64,000 nucleotides of DNA, taken from positions 1 through 64,000 of the forward strand of contig NZ_JBAGBW010000001.1 of NCBI RefSeq assembly GCF_039822205.1, given 5' to 3'. Positions 44,578-53,790 of this stretch are shown piece after piece. Position 1 is the stretch's first letter, and each line of letters opens with the position of its first letter. Both the position numbers and the translations under genes were made by a program. Under the pieces are notes generated by a model, which saw nothing but the letters and a program-made list of their open reading frames with translations, ran no database searches and was not told where the DNA came from. Source of the DNA: Thermodesulfobium sp. 4217-1. Its GTDB lineage: Bacteria; Thermodesulfobiota; Thermodesulfobiia; Thermodesulfobiales; Thermodesulfobiaceae.

Positions 44578-45846
44578 ATGCCCAAAGAAGATAAACAAAA
44601 ATTGTTGAAGTTCTTAAAATTGATAAGTTTAGAAATGGGCATTAATTCAAAAGATAACCTTATGAGGGTTTTTGGCTCATTAGGAAGCCTTGAAAGCACG
44701 CTTAGAAAAATCAGAAAAATCAGATTGGAATCGGCAATGTCTCCTTTGATTAGCTTAAAGTCAAAAAAATATCTATATGATTCTGATTCAGTCCTTGATG
44801 AATATTTAGGAATTATACTGTCAGGCCAGATAAAAGAAACAGAGGCAATAAGGTATGCAAAGATAATAGAATTATTAAAAAGAGACAAACTATCCATTGG
44901 TGAGATAACCGATAAGTTAAACGATTCCTTGTGTCAAGACGAAAGCTCTCTTTTAGAGTTAAGAACAATAAGAAATTATCTTAAGATTTTAGTCAGCGAT
45001 GGATTTGTCGAAAAAGTAAAAGACAAAAAATATATAAAATATAAACTAAAAAAGAGCTTGGCACTATTGCCAGAACACTTATTGGTAAAACTTTATCTTT
45101 TTACTGATTTTTTTTCTAATACAGGGCTTTTGGCAACCAGAAGCTTGATATTAAAATATTTTTTAGAGAAGAGACTTGGAACAAATAAGCTAAAAAAAAT
45201 TAAAAATATTATTTGCTACAAGCATTCAAAGCCGCTAAGGGTGTTCGACGATCTAAATGTTCTGTATATCTTAAATTTATTAGAATGCAAAAAAGCCTGT
45301 TCGCTTGAATTAAGTTTATTGCCAAAATCCAAGAATAAACCTTCAGAGAAGGTAACAGTTATGCCTCAATTTTTACTATTTGATTATCAACTTGCAAGAT
45401 GGTATCTGATTACTGATGGTGATACTAAAAGAGTATTGATTGACAGAATTTTTAAGTTCGGAAAAGTTATAAGGGAATCGGATATTTTAGATAGCCATCT
45501 TGAAAAGAGATTAGATAATCTCAAGAAATCCTGGTTAGTTGAAGAAGATGCGAAAGAAAAAGAGATAATAATAAAATTCTATTTCGACAGCAGCAAAAGT
45601 TCAAAAAATTTTATACTAAACAGGGTCAAAAAAGAAGCAATGGATGGTCAAATAGAGATTATCGATAAAAATAGTTTTATTCTTAAGATATTGACAAGAG
45701 AATTAAACGAAATAAAACCATGGATAAGGAGTTTTGGCTCAAGCGCTCAGGTATTAGAACCGCGTTCTCTAAGAAACAGTTTAATTGAGGAGTTCATTGA
45801 CCTAAAGTCTACTTACGAATCAATTATAAGTGAAGGCTCACTATGA
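44578..45846 (+). CDS. WYL-domain transcriptional regulator, first of a tandem pair
   Basis: A 422-residue regulator with helix-turn-helix regions in the N-terminal 165 residues (LSIGEITDKL and TIRNYLKILVSDGFVEKV) and a WYL domain (FLLFDYQLARWYLITDGD, near 263-280) followed by its C-terminal extension EIKPWIRSFGSSAQVLEPRSL. WYL proteins sense nucleotides or nucleic acid ends and regulate CRISPR and other defence loci. The start has no good ribosome binding site; a 16-codon frame (44558-44608) with AAAAGG upstream overlaps it and may supply coupling. Divergent from cas6. Confidence 0.82.
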   Translation: MPKEDKQKLLKFLKLISLEMGINSKDNLMRVFGSLGSLESTLRKIRKIRLESAMSPLISLKSKKYLYDSDSVLDEYLGIILSGQIKETEAIRYAKIIELLKRDKLSIGEITDKLNDSLCQDESSLLELRTIRNYLKILVSDGFVEKVKDKKYIKYKLKKSLALLPEHLLVKLYLFTDFFSNTGLLATRSLILKYFLEKRLGTNKLKKIKNIICYKHSKPLRVFDDLNVLYILNLLECKKACSLELSLLPKSKNKPSEKVTVMPQFLLFDYQLARWYLITDGDTKRVLIDRIFKFGKVIRESDILDSHLEKRLDNLKKSWLVEEDAKEKEIIIKFYFDSSKSSKNFILNRVKKEAMDGQIEIIDKNSFILKILTRELNEIKPWIRSFGSSAQVLEPRSLRNSLIEEFIDLKSTYESIISEGSL

Positions 45847-46634
45847 TATCTAAGATATATAACCTTGAAATATTAAATAAGATAAAAGAGTTTACAAATG
45901 ATGATTTTTGTAATTTAAGCAATGAAGAATTGGAATGGTTAAAATATTTAATTAACACTGATGAGTCAGGCTTTTTCTTTAATGCAGAAGACAGAAAAGA
46001 ATTAAAAACTTTTTTAGCTGACACAAACACATCGAGTCTACCGAAAATAATAATAAAAAATAAACCAGAGAGAAATAGAAAGTCCTGGACTCTTTTAGAG
46101 CCATTGTTCACAGCTATTTTTGAAGAAAAAGACTTAATTCTAAGATTTCAAATTTCTGATTCTGAACAATTTAAGGCAAAATGCTTCCCTTACAAAATAG
46201 AATTTGAATTCTACAGGGATGAATGGTACCTCTTGTGGCTAAATTTGAGCAAAGACAAGAAAAAGATGAAAACCCCATTTGCGTCTATACTTTCATTTGA
46301 AATAATAGATAGAGAAAATGAATTATTCGAAGAAGCAGAAAAAATTTTTCTTGAAGAGTATCATTTTGCCAAATTTAGGGTTGACAAACAATATCTTGAA
46401 GATCTAAAAAGAATACTATTAACGCTTATTGATTTTAAACCAATTCTTGAAAAAGACATTCAAAATAGTCTTATTTTCAAAATAAAATACAAGCCCTCCG
46501 AAGAGGGCTATCTGCTCCAAAAATTCAGACAGCTTGGCAAGAGGGCGATAATATTTGAGCCAAGATTCTTAGTCGAAAAAATGTTGTTTACTTATAGAAA
46601 AAGCTTAGAAAGATATTCAAAGAACCAATCATAG
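45843..46634 (+). CDS. WYL-domain protein, second of the pair
   Basis: A 263-residue partner whose ATG overlaps the upstream stop (ATGA). It has a WYL-type core (FEFYRDEWYLLWLNLSKDKK) and C-terminal extension (FRQLGKRAIIFEPRFLVEKML) but a short N terminus with no clear helix-turn-helix. It probably works with the first protein as a heteromer, as in paired WYL regulators such as PafB/PafC. No gene of known function other than the CRISPR genes is nearby. Confidence 0.78.
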   Translation: MISKIYNLEILNKIKEFTNDDFCNLSNEELEWLKYLINTDESGFFFNAEDRKELKTFLADTNTSSLPKIIIKNKPERNRKSWTLLEPLFTAIFEEKDLILRFQISDSEQFKAKCFPYKIEFEFYRDEWYLLWLNLSKDKKKMKTPFASILSFEIIDRENELFEEAEKIFLEEYHFAKFRVDKQYLEDLKRILLTLIDFKPILEKDIQNSLIFKIKYKPSEEGYLLQKFRQLGKRAIIFEPRFLVEKMLFTYRKSLERYSKNQS

Positions 46635-46652
46635 CTATTTGCAATAAAAGAT

Positions 46653-47282
46653 CTATTTATTTCCCATAAACTGGTCTTTTGACCACTTCCCTTGATAAAC
46701 TACATTTCCATTTTTGTCATAATAGGTACCGTATCCGTCTCTATAAAAATCCACAAAGTCGCCTACATACTTTGCCCCATCAACCCATATATACGTGCCC
46801 TTACCTGTAGCTGAATAGTTGACAAAGTCTCCAGTATATTTATCTCCATTTGCCCAGGTGTAGGTGCCCTTACCTGTAGCTGAGTTATTCGAGAAGTCGC
46901 CTACATACTTGTCGCCATTGGTCCAGGTGACTACTCCCTTGCCAACCTTCATATCGTTTACAAAGTCGCCTACATACTTTGTGCCTTCAGACCAGGTATA
47001 TGTGCCCTTGCCCGACATCTTCCCATCTACCATAGTGCCTTCATACTTATCGCCTGGTTGTCCATCCTCATACCAGATCAATACCCCCTGACCGCTTGCA
47101 TAGCCGTTTGAGTCAGCTCCTCCAGTCCAGCCTGGAATTTGGCCTTCCTCAGGATAGGCATCCCAGACCTTTCCGTTGTTAGTCTGCACATAGACACCCT
47201 TAGCAAAAGACGGAACGCTGAAAATAAATAAGATACTGAAAACGATAGAAAACAAGATACAAAATCTAACTAATTTGCCCAC
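46653..47282 (-). CDS. Exported MORN-repeat protein 1
   Basis: A 209-residue secreted protein. The signal peptide (FCILFSIVFSILFIFSVPSFA) is followed by YVQTNNGKVWDAYPEEG and about six MORN repeats of the form GKGTYTWANGDKYTGDF. It is a shorter paralogue of the gene at 49213. MORN repeats form beta-hairpin sheets; in bacteria the role is mostly unknown and may be surface or lipid binding. GTG 47282 follows GGAGGAGGG. Confidence 0.88.
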   Translation of the reverse strand: MGKLVRFCILFSIVFSILFIFSVPSFAKGVYVQTNNGKVWDAYPEEGQIPGWTGGADSNGYASGQGVLIWYEDGQPGDKYEGTMVDGKMSGKGTYTWSEGTKYVGDFVNDMKVGKGVVTWTNGDKYVGDFSNNSATGKGTYTWANGDKYTGDFVNYSATGKGTYIWVDGAKYVGDFVDFYRDGYGTYYDKNGNVVYQGKWSKDQFMGNK

Positions 47283-47356
47283 TTTACCCTCCTCCTAAGA
47301 TGATTAAACTTAATAAGTTTAATCAATATGTTAGCATAAAAAAAGATATTGTCATA

Positions 47357-47391
47357 ATAAAAAAACCCTCCTTCAGGTGACAGGAGGGTTT
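47357..47391 (-). terminator. Terminator of the TraT-like gene
   Basis: A 10-bp perfect stem (47363-47372 with 47382-47391); on the minus strand it is followed by a run of T, so it ends the transcript of the TraT-like gene before the MORN gene. Confidence 0.85.
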
Positions 47392-47409
47392 GAAAGATTT
47401 TTCTTAGTG

Positions 47410-48147
47410 TTATGGGAGCAGGTTGGCTATTGCGTGAGCCAACTGCTGTCTTAATACTGGTTCTACATCATCAAACTTAAGGTTGGTGCCAGAGGCTTCA
47501 GATACCACTCTGTCTCTATATATAGCCCAATCTTTTACAGAAGCGTTACTCGATGTCTCTGTGGTAGAAGTTCCCTGGGTCACATTGGTAGAAGACTCTG
47601 TCTGGGTACCAGGCTGTCTTTGTTCAAGCTGTATGTCCACAACCATCATATACTTATCAGAATTGTTAGCATTGGCAATGGCAGCTCCAGCAAGAGCACC
47701 AATAATGCCGCCAGCTATCGTGCCTGTATAGCTTCCACCAGAATTAAAGGCTGATCCTATTAAAGCGCCGCCAAAACCGCCAGCCAGGGCGCCAGTCGCA
47801 GTGTAGTCTTTCGTTTCTTTGCCAATATAGAGAACGTTCGACATCAGCATAAAGTTGGCATCGTCTGGGTTGTCAGTTATCTGGTATCCCTCATTCGTCA
47901 ATTCGGTAACTAGCTCTTTCCTAAAATCCAAACCAGTAGCACTTGAAGTGTTTCTCGCGCTTACATACACAATCTTTTTGTCTGGCGAAACAGGCTGCAA
48001 AAATATACTTGAGCTCATCTTAGTGCTCAGCGCTATCTTGCCAGAGGTCAAACCGCTCGAATCAGCATTTGCTATGCCAGCAAAACCGAATGCTGTAAGC
48101 AAAAGCAGGAACAATAAAACATTAAATCTCTTAATAGCAAATTCCAT
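47410..48147 (-). CDS. TraT-like outer-membrane complement-resistance/surface-exclusion protein
   Basis: A 245-residue exported protein. After a signal peptide (FNVLLFLLLLTAFGFAGIANA) come ALSTKMSSSIFLQPVSP, VYVSARNTS and GYQITDNPDDANFMLMSNVLYIG, then glycine-zipper segments (GALAGGFGGALIGS; GTIAGGIIGALAGAA), all TraT-like. The lipobox cysteine of true TraT is missing, so it is probably not a lipoprotein. In plasmids TraT blocks entry exclusion and complement; a free-living anaerobe must use it otherwise. GGAGG precedes the ATG. Confidence 0.82.
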   Translation of the reverse strand: MEFAIKRFNVLLFLLLLTAFGFAGIANADSSGLTSGKIALSTKMSSSIFLQPVSPDKKIVYVSARNTSSATGLDFRKELVTELTNEGYQITDNPDDANFMLMSNVLYIGKETKDYTATGALAGGFGGALIGSAFNSGGSYTGTIAGGIIGALAGAAIANANNSDKYMMVVDIQLEQRQPGTQTESSTNVTQGTSTTETSSNASVKDWAIYRDRVVSEASGTNLKFDDVEPVLRQQLAHAIANLLP

Positions 48148-48224
48148 TTAATTCCTCCAAATTTTCGACCTAAGAACTCATCTTCTTCTAAAAATAATTA
48201 TACAGTCTTAATATTAAGTGTCAA

Positions 48225-48353
48225 TTAATACATTTTAAAGGGGTCTCTCTTAATGGCCTTTATGAGTTCGTTTATACGTTCCACCATACGTTTGTCGTTT
48301 TTTTGCCAATAAAGATAGTCTTCCCATGCATTTGATGAGAAAATAATGTCCAT
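48225..48353 (-). pseudogene. Truncated YoeB-type toxin
   Basis: Starting three bases after the antitoxin stop, MDIIFSSNAWEDYLYWQKND continues to INELIKAIKRDPF and then stops after 42 codons. This matches the first half of YoeB (normally 84-90 residues). The C-terminal half, with the catalytic Arg, His and Tyr, is missing and no continuation is seen in other frames downstream. Confidence 0.75.
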
Positions 48354-48356
48354 TTA

Positions 48357-48608
48357 TTATTCCATCAAGTTATGCTTTTCGCCTTTGTTTTCCAGTAATC
48401 CCTGAGTAGACTCATGCAACCTTGTTGCGTTATTAATGCTTTTTAACAAGTAAGCGGTTTCTTCGTATGAGCGTAAATTCTCTTCAGATATCAAAACGAC
48501 ATTGCCCTTTTTTCTACGAACTATAGTTATTGGCGTATGGTCTGTTGTAACTTTGTCCATTATTTTTGCTAATTTAGATCTGGCTTTAGAATAAAATATT
48601 GTTTCCAT
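48357..48608 (-). CDS. yefM: YefM/Phd-family antitoxin
   Basis: An 83-residue antitoxin. METIFYSKARSKLAKIMDKV and the PITIVRRKKGNVVLISEENL strand are the DNA-binding part; the tail after 52 would wrap the toxin. GAGAGGTGA precedes the ATG. Its partner gene is truncated, so it is an orphan antitoxin. Confidence 0.88.
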   Translation of the reverse strand: METIFYSKARSKLAKIMDKVTTDHTPITIVRRKKGNVVLISEENLRSYEETAYLLKSINNATRLHESTQGLLENKGEKHNLME

Positions 48609-48666
48609 AAACTCACCTCTCTTTTAATAGACTTGTACATATTATTGTACATTTTAAATAATCAAT

Positions 48667-48899
48667 CTATCTTTTACAGTTAGTAATAATTAAAAAGTCC
48701 GTACTTGTTGAAAATACGGGTTTTTTTGATATTCGATTGTGTATAAATTATGTTGTGCTACAAAAATATTTTTTAGGAATTTATTGAACACCCCTTGTCC
48801 TATCTTTTACAGCTAGTAACAATGAAAAAGCCCATACTTGTTAAAAATACGGGATTTTTTGATACTCGATTGCGTATAAATTATGTTATGCTACAAAAA
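48667..48899. repeat. Tandem pair of 100-base repeats with terminator-like hairpins
   Basis: Two 100-base units (48667-48766 and 48800-48899, period 133) are about 88% alike. Each runs CTATCTTTTACAG, GTACTTGTT/CATACTTGTT, AATACGGG with a T run, and TATAAATTATGTT, ending GCTACAAAAA. The CCGTA...TACGG stem plus T run resembles a terminator on the + strand. No gene is visible in the 604-base gap 48609-49212 beyond these and the next repeat; an apparent leftward frame at 48927-49172 runs through the terminator repeat and is rejected. Confidence 0.75.
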
Positions 48900-49077
48900 A
48901 TTTCCACACAGTTTTACAGCAACCAACTAAAACCTACTCTCCTTGAATCTTTCGTGACTAAAATCGTAAGCTTCCAACCTCACAATTAAAATTTCCTGCA
49001 CAAATCGTCCTCGCAAATTGCTAATTCCACAGTTGTAAATTCGGACAGTTTTATTTCTGGAAGTTGCAAAACCCAAA

Positions 49078-49171
49078 ATATGCAACAACTCTATGTAAAA
49101 TAAAAAAGCCCCTAAATGCCTTTGTATTAAGGATTTAGGAGCTTTTTTTATTTTATTTGCTGCAAAAGTCA
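49078..49171. repeat. 94-base dispersed repeat with bidirectional terminator
   Basis: Same ends as 20493-20586. Here an AAAGC-CCTAAAT / ATTTAGG-GCTTT stem (49105-49117 with about 49133-49145) has T runs on both strands, so it can terminate the leftward MORN gene at 49213. Confidence 0.7.
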
Positions 49172-49212
49172 TGATACAGTCTTAGTGCTAAGTGTTAATG
49201 TAAAAAAATTAC

Positions 49213-49974
49213 TTACTTAATAAACTTGTCTTTGGACCAATTGCCCTGCATTATTATAGTTCCATCCTTTGCATAGTATGTGCCATATCCGTCTCTGTAC
49301 CAGTTCACAAAGTTGCCTTCGTAATAAGTTCCATTCGCCCAGGTATATACCCCTTTGCCATTGGCTGCATTATTTGCAAAATCTCCGACATAGCTGTCAC
49401 CGTTTGGCCAGGTAAATGTGCCCTTGCCAGACTCAGCATCGTTCACAAAGTTGCCTTCATACTTGTCACCGTTTGTCCAGGTCAGAGTGCCCTGTCCATT
49501 TCTTTTGTCGTTTTGGAATCCACCGACATATTGCGTGCCGTCTGACCATATCAGAGTGCCCTGTCCCGATCTTGAGTCATCTATAAAGTTCCCAATATAT
49601 TTGTCGCCATTTGCCCAAGTAAGGGTGCCCTGTCCATTTCTAAAATCGTTTGAAAAAGAGCCCACATATTTCGTCCCGTCTGGCCAGGTGAAGGTACCCT
49701 GTCCTGACATCTTGCCTTCCAACATCGTCCCTTCATATCTTTCTACAGGTTTAGAATCCTTATACCACTGCAAAACCCCTTGGCCTGTGGCATAACCATT
49801 GGCGTCCACACTCCCGGACCATTTTGGTGTTTCTTTGTATTCTGGAGATGAATCATAGACCTTTCCATTGTCTGTCTGAACATAGGCGCCTTCTGCAAAG
49901 CTAGGTGTTTTGAAAAAAGATAGTATACCAAGAACAAAAATTGCTAAAACACAAAGCCTGAGAAATCTCTTCAT
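49213..49974 (-). CDS. Exported MORN-repeat protein 2
   Basis: A 253-residue paralogue of the protein at 46653, with signal peptide (LCVLAIFVLGILSFFKTPSFA), the same YVQTDNGKVYDSSPE start of the mature part, and about eight MORN repeats (GQGTLTWANGDKYIGNF). It is longer by two repeats. ATG 49974 is chosen over 49986 because GGAGGA lies between them. It is probably a tandem-type duplicate separated by later insertions of TraT and the toxin-antitoxin remnant. Confidence 0.88.
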   Translation of the reverse strand: MKRFLRLCVLAIFVLGILSFFKTPSFAEGAYVQTDNGKVYDSSPEYKETPKWSGSVDANGYATGQGVLQWYKDSKPVERYEGTMLEGKMSGQGTFTWPDGTKYVGSFSNDFRNGQGTLTWANGDKYIGNFIDDSRSGQGTLIWSDGTQYVGGFQNDKRNGQGTLTWTNGDKYEGNFVNDAESGKGTFTWPNGDSYVGDFANNAANGKGVYTWANGTYYEGNFVNWYRDGYGTYYAKDGTIIMQGNWSKDKFIK

Positions 49975-50138
49975 TTTCTCCTCCATAAATATTTTTTTAT
50001 TAACATATCTACTTTATAAAGTATAAAATATAAACAGGAATAACACAATAATCTTTTCGATTTAACTTTTAGAAATTTACTTTAGTTTATAATATAAATA
50101 AAAAGATTAATCAAATCATTTTGAACCAGGAGAGTAAA

Positions 50139-50858
50139 GTGGATAAGCCCTGTATAGATGAAGGTTGTATAAAAGATAGCCACTCAGAATTATCGCCCAG
50201 CCTGGAAAACTATCTGAGAACTATATTCGACATAGATCAATCAAAAGGCATTGCCAGAGTGAGAGACCTTGCAAAGCAGCTAAAGGTAAAAACCCCCTCT
50301 GTGGTTGCAGCCATCGAATCTCTGAAGAACAAAGACCTGGTAACCCAGGAAAAGTATGGTCACGTAGAACTTACAAATAAAGGTAAAATTCTTGCACAGA
50401 ATCTCTCAAAAAGGAAGAATACGATAGTAAATTTTCTGGTCAGAATTTTAAGGATTGAAGAGAACTTAGCCCAACAAGATGCCTGTCTGTTAGAACATGA
50501 TTTTAGCCAAAGCACCTTTAGAAAAATGGAAAGGATGATTTCTTTTATAGAAATGCTTGAAAAAAATCATCCTGATATCTTCGACGAGTTTAAGAAGTTT
50601 ATTTTTGATTCAGGTGAAAGATATGTAGTACACGAAACCAAGAGCCTGTTTGAGTTACAAGACAATGAAGAGGCCATAGTGGTTCACATAAATCTTGACC
50701 AGATTAGCAAGGAAAAACTGGCAATATTGGATCTGAAAAGGGGTTGTAATATAAAAAGGGTGCAATCCTTTAAAGATATAGTAAATTTTCAGATTGAAGA
50801 TAACTTTATAGCTCTCACATCAAAAGAGTGTAAAAATATTTATTGCAAAACGATATAA
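50139..50858 (+). CDS. DtxR/MntR-family metal-dependent regulator
   Basis: A 239-residue regulator. An N-terminal winged helix (SPSLENYLRTIFDI, ARVRDLAKQLKVKTPSVVAAI, GHVELTNKGKILAQ) is followed by the dimer and metal-binding region (ILRIEENLAQQDACLLEHDFS with Cys, Glu and His in the usual positions) and an FeoA/SH3-like C-terminal domain. It should repress Mn or Fe genes when metal-loaded; the NRAMP-like operon is far away. GTG 50139 follows AGGAG; TTG 50121 is also in frame. Confidence 0.88.
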   Translation: MDKPCIDEGCIKDSHSELSPSLENYLRTIFDIDQSKGIARVRDLAKQLKVKTPSVVAAIESLKNKDLVTQEKYGHVELTNKGKILAQNLSKRKNTIVNFLVRILRIEENLAQQDACLLEHDFSQSTFRKMERMISFIEMLEKNHPDIFDEFKKFIFDSGERYVVHETKSLFELQDNEEAIVVHINLDQISKEKLAILDLKRGCNIKRVQSFKDIVNFQIEDNFIALTSKECKNIYCKTI

Positions 50859-50892
50859 AAAAAGCCGCAAGAATTTACAACCTCTTGCGGCC
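50858..50892 (-). terminator. Terminator of the nuo operon
   Basis: A 9-bp GC-rich stem (50865-50873 with 50884-50892) followed on the minus strand by a run of seven T, just after nuoN. It separates the operon from the convergent DtxR-like gene. Confidence 0.9.
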
Positions 50893-50911
50893 AAAAAGAT
50901 AAAACTAAGTT

Positions 50912-52288
50912 TTAGTGAATAAATATTGAGGGCAAAGTACCCAATACAATTACTATTATAGAAAGGCTAAGAACCAACCCTTTCGTAAAATCGCTTGAAA
51001 CAACTTCTGCCTCTACGGTTGGCTCTTTCATATACATATTCATCACAACCCTTAGATAGTAAAAAGCACTGGTTATGCTCATCAAAACTGCAACAATCAC
51101 CAATGAAGTAAGCCCTCCATTTACAGCTGCCAAAAATAGCTGAAATTTTGCAATAAATCCAACAGTAGGAGGTATCCCTGCAAGAGAGAACATAAATATC
51201 ATCATTATTCCAGCAAGATATGGATATCTTTTTGCAAGACCATTATACGTATTCATATCGTCGCCATTTTTCAACATAAATACTACCCCAAAGGCGCCAA
51301 GATTCATTACCGCATAGGCAACCAAATAGGTTAGAATTGCGTTCAAACCTGCCTGGGTCCCTACAATTATCCCAAGAAGCATATAGCCCACATGAGACAC
51401 TGATGAGAAAGCGAGCATTCTCTTAATATTATTTTGCGAAAGAGCCAAGAGGTTTCCGCCAACCATAGTTAATATTGAAAGGACTATGAATGCTGTTTTT
51501 GGTTCAACCCAAATAGGAATCAAGCTGCCAACAAAAAATCTTCCAAATGCCAATAGGAGAGCTGTTTTCGGAGCTGTAGCAAGAAATGCCGTTATTGGAG
51601 TAGGAGCCCCTTGATAGGTATCGGGAGTCCAGGCATGAAATGGGATTACCGAAGACTTGAAGCTAAAGGTCACAATCACAGCTATAACTCCTGCGATAAA
51701 CATCGGGTCAGACACAACCTTTGCAGTAGATAGAGATTTTGCTATCTCGTAAAAATTCGTAGTGCCAGTTGCGCCATATATTAGCGCTATGCCGTATAGC
51801 AAAATAGCAGTTGCCACTGTTCCCATCAAATAATACTTGAGCCCTGCCTCGCTAGACAACTCATCTCTCCTATAGAAAGAACACAATATATATAGAGACA
51901 AAGATAGAGTTTCCAAGCCCAAATACAGAACAATCAAGTCCCTTGAACCAATCATAAATAGCATTCCGACGACAGAGGTCAATATAAGCGTCAAATATTC
52001 GCCATAGCTGGTATCTGGTATTACAAGATCGTCAATTGAAATCAAGATTACATAAATAGCTATTAGTATTATGATCCAGCTACCCAGAACGTCAAAGGGG
52101 TCCACAGAAAAAGATAAACCAAATCCTCTGCCATAAAGTGAATATTTCCAAACTCCAGTTATCAAAAGTCCCAATATTGCAAAGATCGAAAAAGTCTTCC
52201 TGTTTTTAACAAAGAGAGCAGACAAAAAGATAAATATAGAACAGGCAACCAAGAAAAGCTCAGGAGCAATAATCTTAAATGTCATCAT
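50912..52288 (-). CDS. nuoN: NADH-quinone oxidoreductase subunit N
   Basis: An antiporter-like proton-pumping membrane subunit, 458 residues, about 14 helices. VIPFHAWTPDTYQGAPTPITAFLATAPKTALL and SVSHVGYMLLG are NuoN hallmarks with the conserved Lys and His. The ATG at 52288 overlaps the nuoM stop (ATGA) and has GGGGTGG upstream. It is the last gene of the operon. Confidence 0.93.
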   Translation of the reverse strand: MMTFKIIAPELFLVACSIFIFLSALFVKNRKTFSIFAILGLLITGVWKYSLYGRGFGLSFSVDPFDVLGSWIIILIAIYVILISIDDLVIPDTSYGEYLTLILTSVVGMLFMIGSRDLIVLYLGLETLSLSLYILCSFYRRDELSSEAGLKYYLMGTVATAILLYGIALIYGATGTTNFYEIAKSLSTAKVVSDPMFIAGVIAVIVTFSFKSSVIPFHAWTPDTYQGAPTPITAFLATAPKTALLLAFGRFFVGSLIPIWVEPKTAFIVLSILTMVGGNLLALSQNNIKRMLAFSSVSHVGYMLLGIIVGTQAGLNAILTYLVAYAVMNLGAFGVVFMLKNGDDMNTYNGLAKRYPYLAGIMMIFMFSLAGIPPTVGFIAKFQLFLAAVNGGLTSLVIVAVLMSITSAFYYLRVVMNMYMKEPTVEAEVVSSDFTKGLVLSLSIIVIVLGTLPSIFIH

Positions 52289-53790
52289 CTTATCCACCCC
52301 ACTAAGGGTAAAGTGTGAACCGCCATAGCAGAACTAAACTTCGTAGCAATCAAATTTGACACTGAAGCCTGCATATAGGAAGTGAACACGTCTGGTTGAA
52401 ATCCTATATATAGAACCAATAAGAGAAGGGGTATCAGAGTAATTATCTCTCTTGGGCCCAGGTCATATATCAAATCTTTAATTTTTTCATTTAAGTTTCC
52501 ATACGCTACCCTATAATAAAGCCATATCATATAGGTGGTGCCCAGAAGAACGCCTATGACAGCAAAGGCACCCAGGGGAACATATCTCAGGAATGCGCCG
52601 CAAAGAATCAGAAACTCTCCCATAAAGGAGTTCGTCCCAGGAAGTCCTATTGCAGCAAGGGTAAAGAAGGTATAAAACAAAATAAATATAGGCAAGGTAG
52701 GCTTCAGGCCGCCATAATCAGAAATCTGCCTGGTATGCGTTCTTTCGTATATCATGCCAACCAAACAAAATAGGGCGCCAGTTACGATCCCGTGATTGAT
52801 CATCTGTAAAATTCCGCCAAGCATCCCTATCTGGGTAAGGGTAAACAGCCCCAGAGTTATGAACCCCATATGAGATACCGATGAGTAAGCAATAAGCCTT
52901 TTAAGGTCTGTCTGCTTTAACGTTACAAATGCACCGTATACAATGGCCACCACTGAAAGAACCTGAAGGAGGCCTAAAAATATCATAGTAGCCTCTGGAA
53001 AAAATGGCATAGAAAATCTCAAGAAGCCATAAGCGCCCAGCTTCAGCAAGACCCCAGCAAGTATAACGCTGCCTGCTGTGGGAGCCTCAGTGTGAGCATC
53101 AGGAAGCCAGGTGTGAAGGGGGAACATTGGCACCTTTACCGCAAAAGCAAGGGTAAAGGCAATGAACAAAAATATTTGCATGTTCACTGGCAAATTGAGC
53201 TTTGTTAGCTCAAGAATATTAAAAGTATGACCTCCTGTAAAATACAGCACCAATATAGACACCAGCATCAACACAGAGCCAGCGAATGTAAACAAAACAA
53301 ACTTTATAGACGCATACACCCTATTTGGACCACCCCAGACGCCTATAAGAAGGAACATAGGAACAAGCATAGCTTCCCAAAAAGCGTAGAAAAGTAAAAG
53401 ATCAAGGGACACAAAAACGCCAATCATAGAAGTTTCCATAAGTAGTATCATTATAAAAAATTCTTTTACCTTCTTGTTTATCGCCTTCCATGAAACGCTT
53501 ATGCTTATGACAGTAATGATCGTAGACAGCAGCACAAACAGGACAGAAATGCCATCAACTCCCACCGCATATTGTGCATTTATAAGAGGTATCCATGGAT
53601 GAATCTCCACAAACTGCATAGCATGAGACCCCTTGTCAAACAAGAACCAAAGGGGGAGAGAGATGAAAAAGTCTATCAGCGCCACCACCATCGCAGTTGA
53701 TTTTATGAGCGTTGAGTTTTTCATAAAAAGTATAAGAATAGCGCCGATAACAGGAACTAAAAGAGTAAGAGATAATATTGGATAGTTCAT
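52285..53790 (-). CDS. nuoM: NADH-quinone oxidoreductase subunit M
   Basis: An antiporter-like membrane subunit, 501 residues. GVDGISVLFVLL, the Glu in the FYAFWEAMLVPMFLLIG helix, and HTWLPDAHTEAPTAGSVILAGVLLKLG are typical. The ATG directly follows the stop of the MrpD-like gene upstream. It carries the full set of channel residues. Confidence 0.94.
   Translation of the reverse strand: MNYPILSLTLLVPVIGAILILFMKNSTLIKSTAMVVALIDFFISLPLWFLFDKGSHAMQFVEIHPWIPLINAQYAVGVDGISVLFVLLSTIITVISISVSWKAINKKVKEFFIMILLMETSMIGVFVSLDLLLFYAFWEAMLVPMFLLIGVWGGPNRVYASIKFVLFTFAGSVLMLVSILVLYFTGGHTFNILELTKLNLPVNMQIFLFIAFTLAFAVKVPMFPLHTWLPDAHTEAPTAGSVILAGVLLKLGAYGFLRFSMPFFPEATMIFLGLLQVLSVVAIVYGAFVTLKQTDLKRLIAYSSVSHMGFITLGLFTLTQIGMLGGILQMINHGIVTGALFCLVGMIYERTHTRQISDYGGLKPTLPIFILFYTFFTLAAIGLPGTNSFMGEFLILCGAFLRYVPLGAFAVIGVLLGTTYMIWLYYRVAYGNLNEKIKDLIYDLGPREIITLIPLLLLVLYIGFQPDVFTSYMQASVSNLIATKFSSAMAVHTLPLVGWIR

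Noticed and set aside
48927-49172. 81-codon leftward frame
   Set aside because: It runs through a clear bidirectional terminator repeat and has no ribosome binding site; the tail may be a decayed gene but is not supported.
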